From NCBI RefSeq assembly GCF_901709675.1, contig NC_051088.1:8396193-8460192 (forward strand): a stretch of DNA of 64,000 nt. Reading direction: 5' to 3'. Every line of letters starts with the position of its first letter. Position 1 is the first letter of the stretch. This DNA is from Syngnathus acus (Eukaryota > Chordata > Actinopteri > Syngnathiformes > Syngnathidae). Shown here in pieces: positions 63,541 through 64,000 of the stretch. The notes under the pieces are model-generated. The model was not told where the DNA came from and ran no database searches. It saw nothing but the letters and a program-made list of their open reading frames with translations. The translations under genes were made by a program, and so were the position numbers.

Positions 63541-63591
63541 CCAATGGCAGAACCGTCTCGCCAAGTGAGCGCAAGCCCGGACACTGATTGG
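63541..63591. promoter_or_regulatory. CCAAT boxes upstream of her9
   Basis: CCAAT on the plus strand at 63541-63545 and on the minus strand at 63587-63591, about 65-115 bases upstream of the TATA box. This is the usual position for NF-Y sites. Confidence 0.5.
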
Positions 63592-64000
63592 CCAACACCC
63601 CCGCGCACCGTCAGTCACGCGCTGTTCAATCAACCCGCAGCGAGGAACAACAAAGCCGGTCGAGCGGGCGGCTGGGTCGGGAGGAGGTGAGACGCGGGGG
63701 AATGCGTTTGGATGTTTGCTTCCAACTTTAGTCGGTGCTCGTGAAAAAAAAAAGAAAAATGTCGTCTGTTTTCTGCGAACATCTCTTACACAAACGAAGT
63801 ATATATCATTTTGTTTTTGACGTTTTCACTTTTTTCTTCTTCGGCAATAATCAACTTCCTGGTGTTAGAATACAGAATAGATGTAAACATGAACGACGTT
63901 TAGGGATAAATAAACTTCTATTTTTGTCAGCTTCCGGACGTGCGCCGCCTGCGGGATCATGGCACGCGAGGGAATTTTCGCAGTAGCACGCAGCCAGCCA
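63592..64000. other. her9 distal upstream DNA
   Basis: GC-rich for the first ~100 bases, then AT-rich. No further gene is visible before the window ends. Confidence 0.45.

Overview
The window is nuclear DNA from a ray-finned fish, most likely a percomorph teleost. The evidence is spliced genes with short GT-AG introns, tRNA-derived SINEs and a 5'-truncated LINE of kinds common in fish, many microsatellites, and protein sequences that read as fish orthologues. I could not fix the species. Bacterial-type features (operons, ribosome binding sites, CRISPR) are absent.

Three protein-coding genes are supported. (1) plekhn1, plus strand, 16 coding exons from 3261 to 16014, predicted 716 aa, with two PH domains. 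(2) perm1, minus strand, coding exons from 22303 down to 18286, predicted 1001 aa. Its true C-terminus lies in two small exons that a plain ORF scan misses. (3) her9 (orthologue of HES4), minus strand, four exons from 63255 down to 61482, predicted 288 aa, ending in WRPW. From memory, the order and orientation PLEKHN1(+) - PERM1(-) - HES4(-) is the same in human 1p36.33, so this is an old syntenic block. The expected flanking genes (KLHL17 on the left, ISG15/AGRN on the right) are not visible.

Layout: 1-3190 is repeat-containing upstream DNA. 3190-16510 is plekhn1, with a LINE fragment and a SINE-like fragment in intron 10. 16511-18285 is the tail-to-tail spacer between plekhn1 and perm1. 18286 to about 22930 is perm1 with a probable 5' UTR exon. 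About 22930-61080 is a 38-kb stretch without convincing coding exons, holding SINEs, simple repeats, a 69-bp tandem duplication and a 25-bp-stem hairpin. 61083-63480 is her9 with a compact promoter. 63481-64000 is her9 upstream DNA.

Functionally, plekhn1 (a lipid-binding, mitochondria-associated PH protein) and perm1 (a muscle regulator anchored in the outer mitochondrial membrane) are convergent neighbours. her9 is a Notch-type transcriptional repressor. Its promoter carries a paired RBPJ site with the same 31-bp geometry I recall for mouse Hes1, followed by a TATA box and HES-type autoregulatory sites. Its 3' UTR carries a miR-9 seed match. The 38-kb gene-free interval next to her9 is typical of a developmental regulator's enhancer landscape, but conservation could not be tested here.
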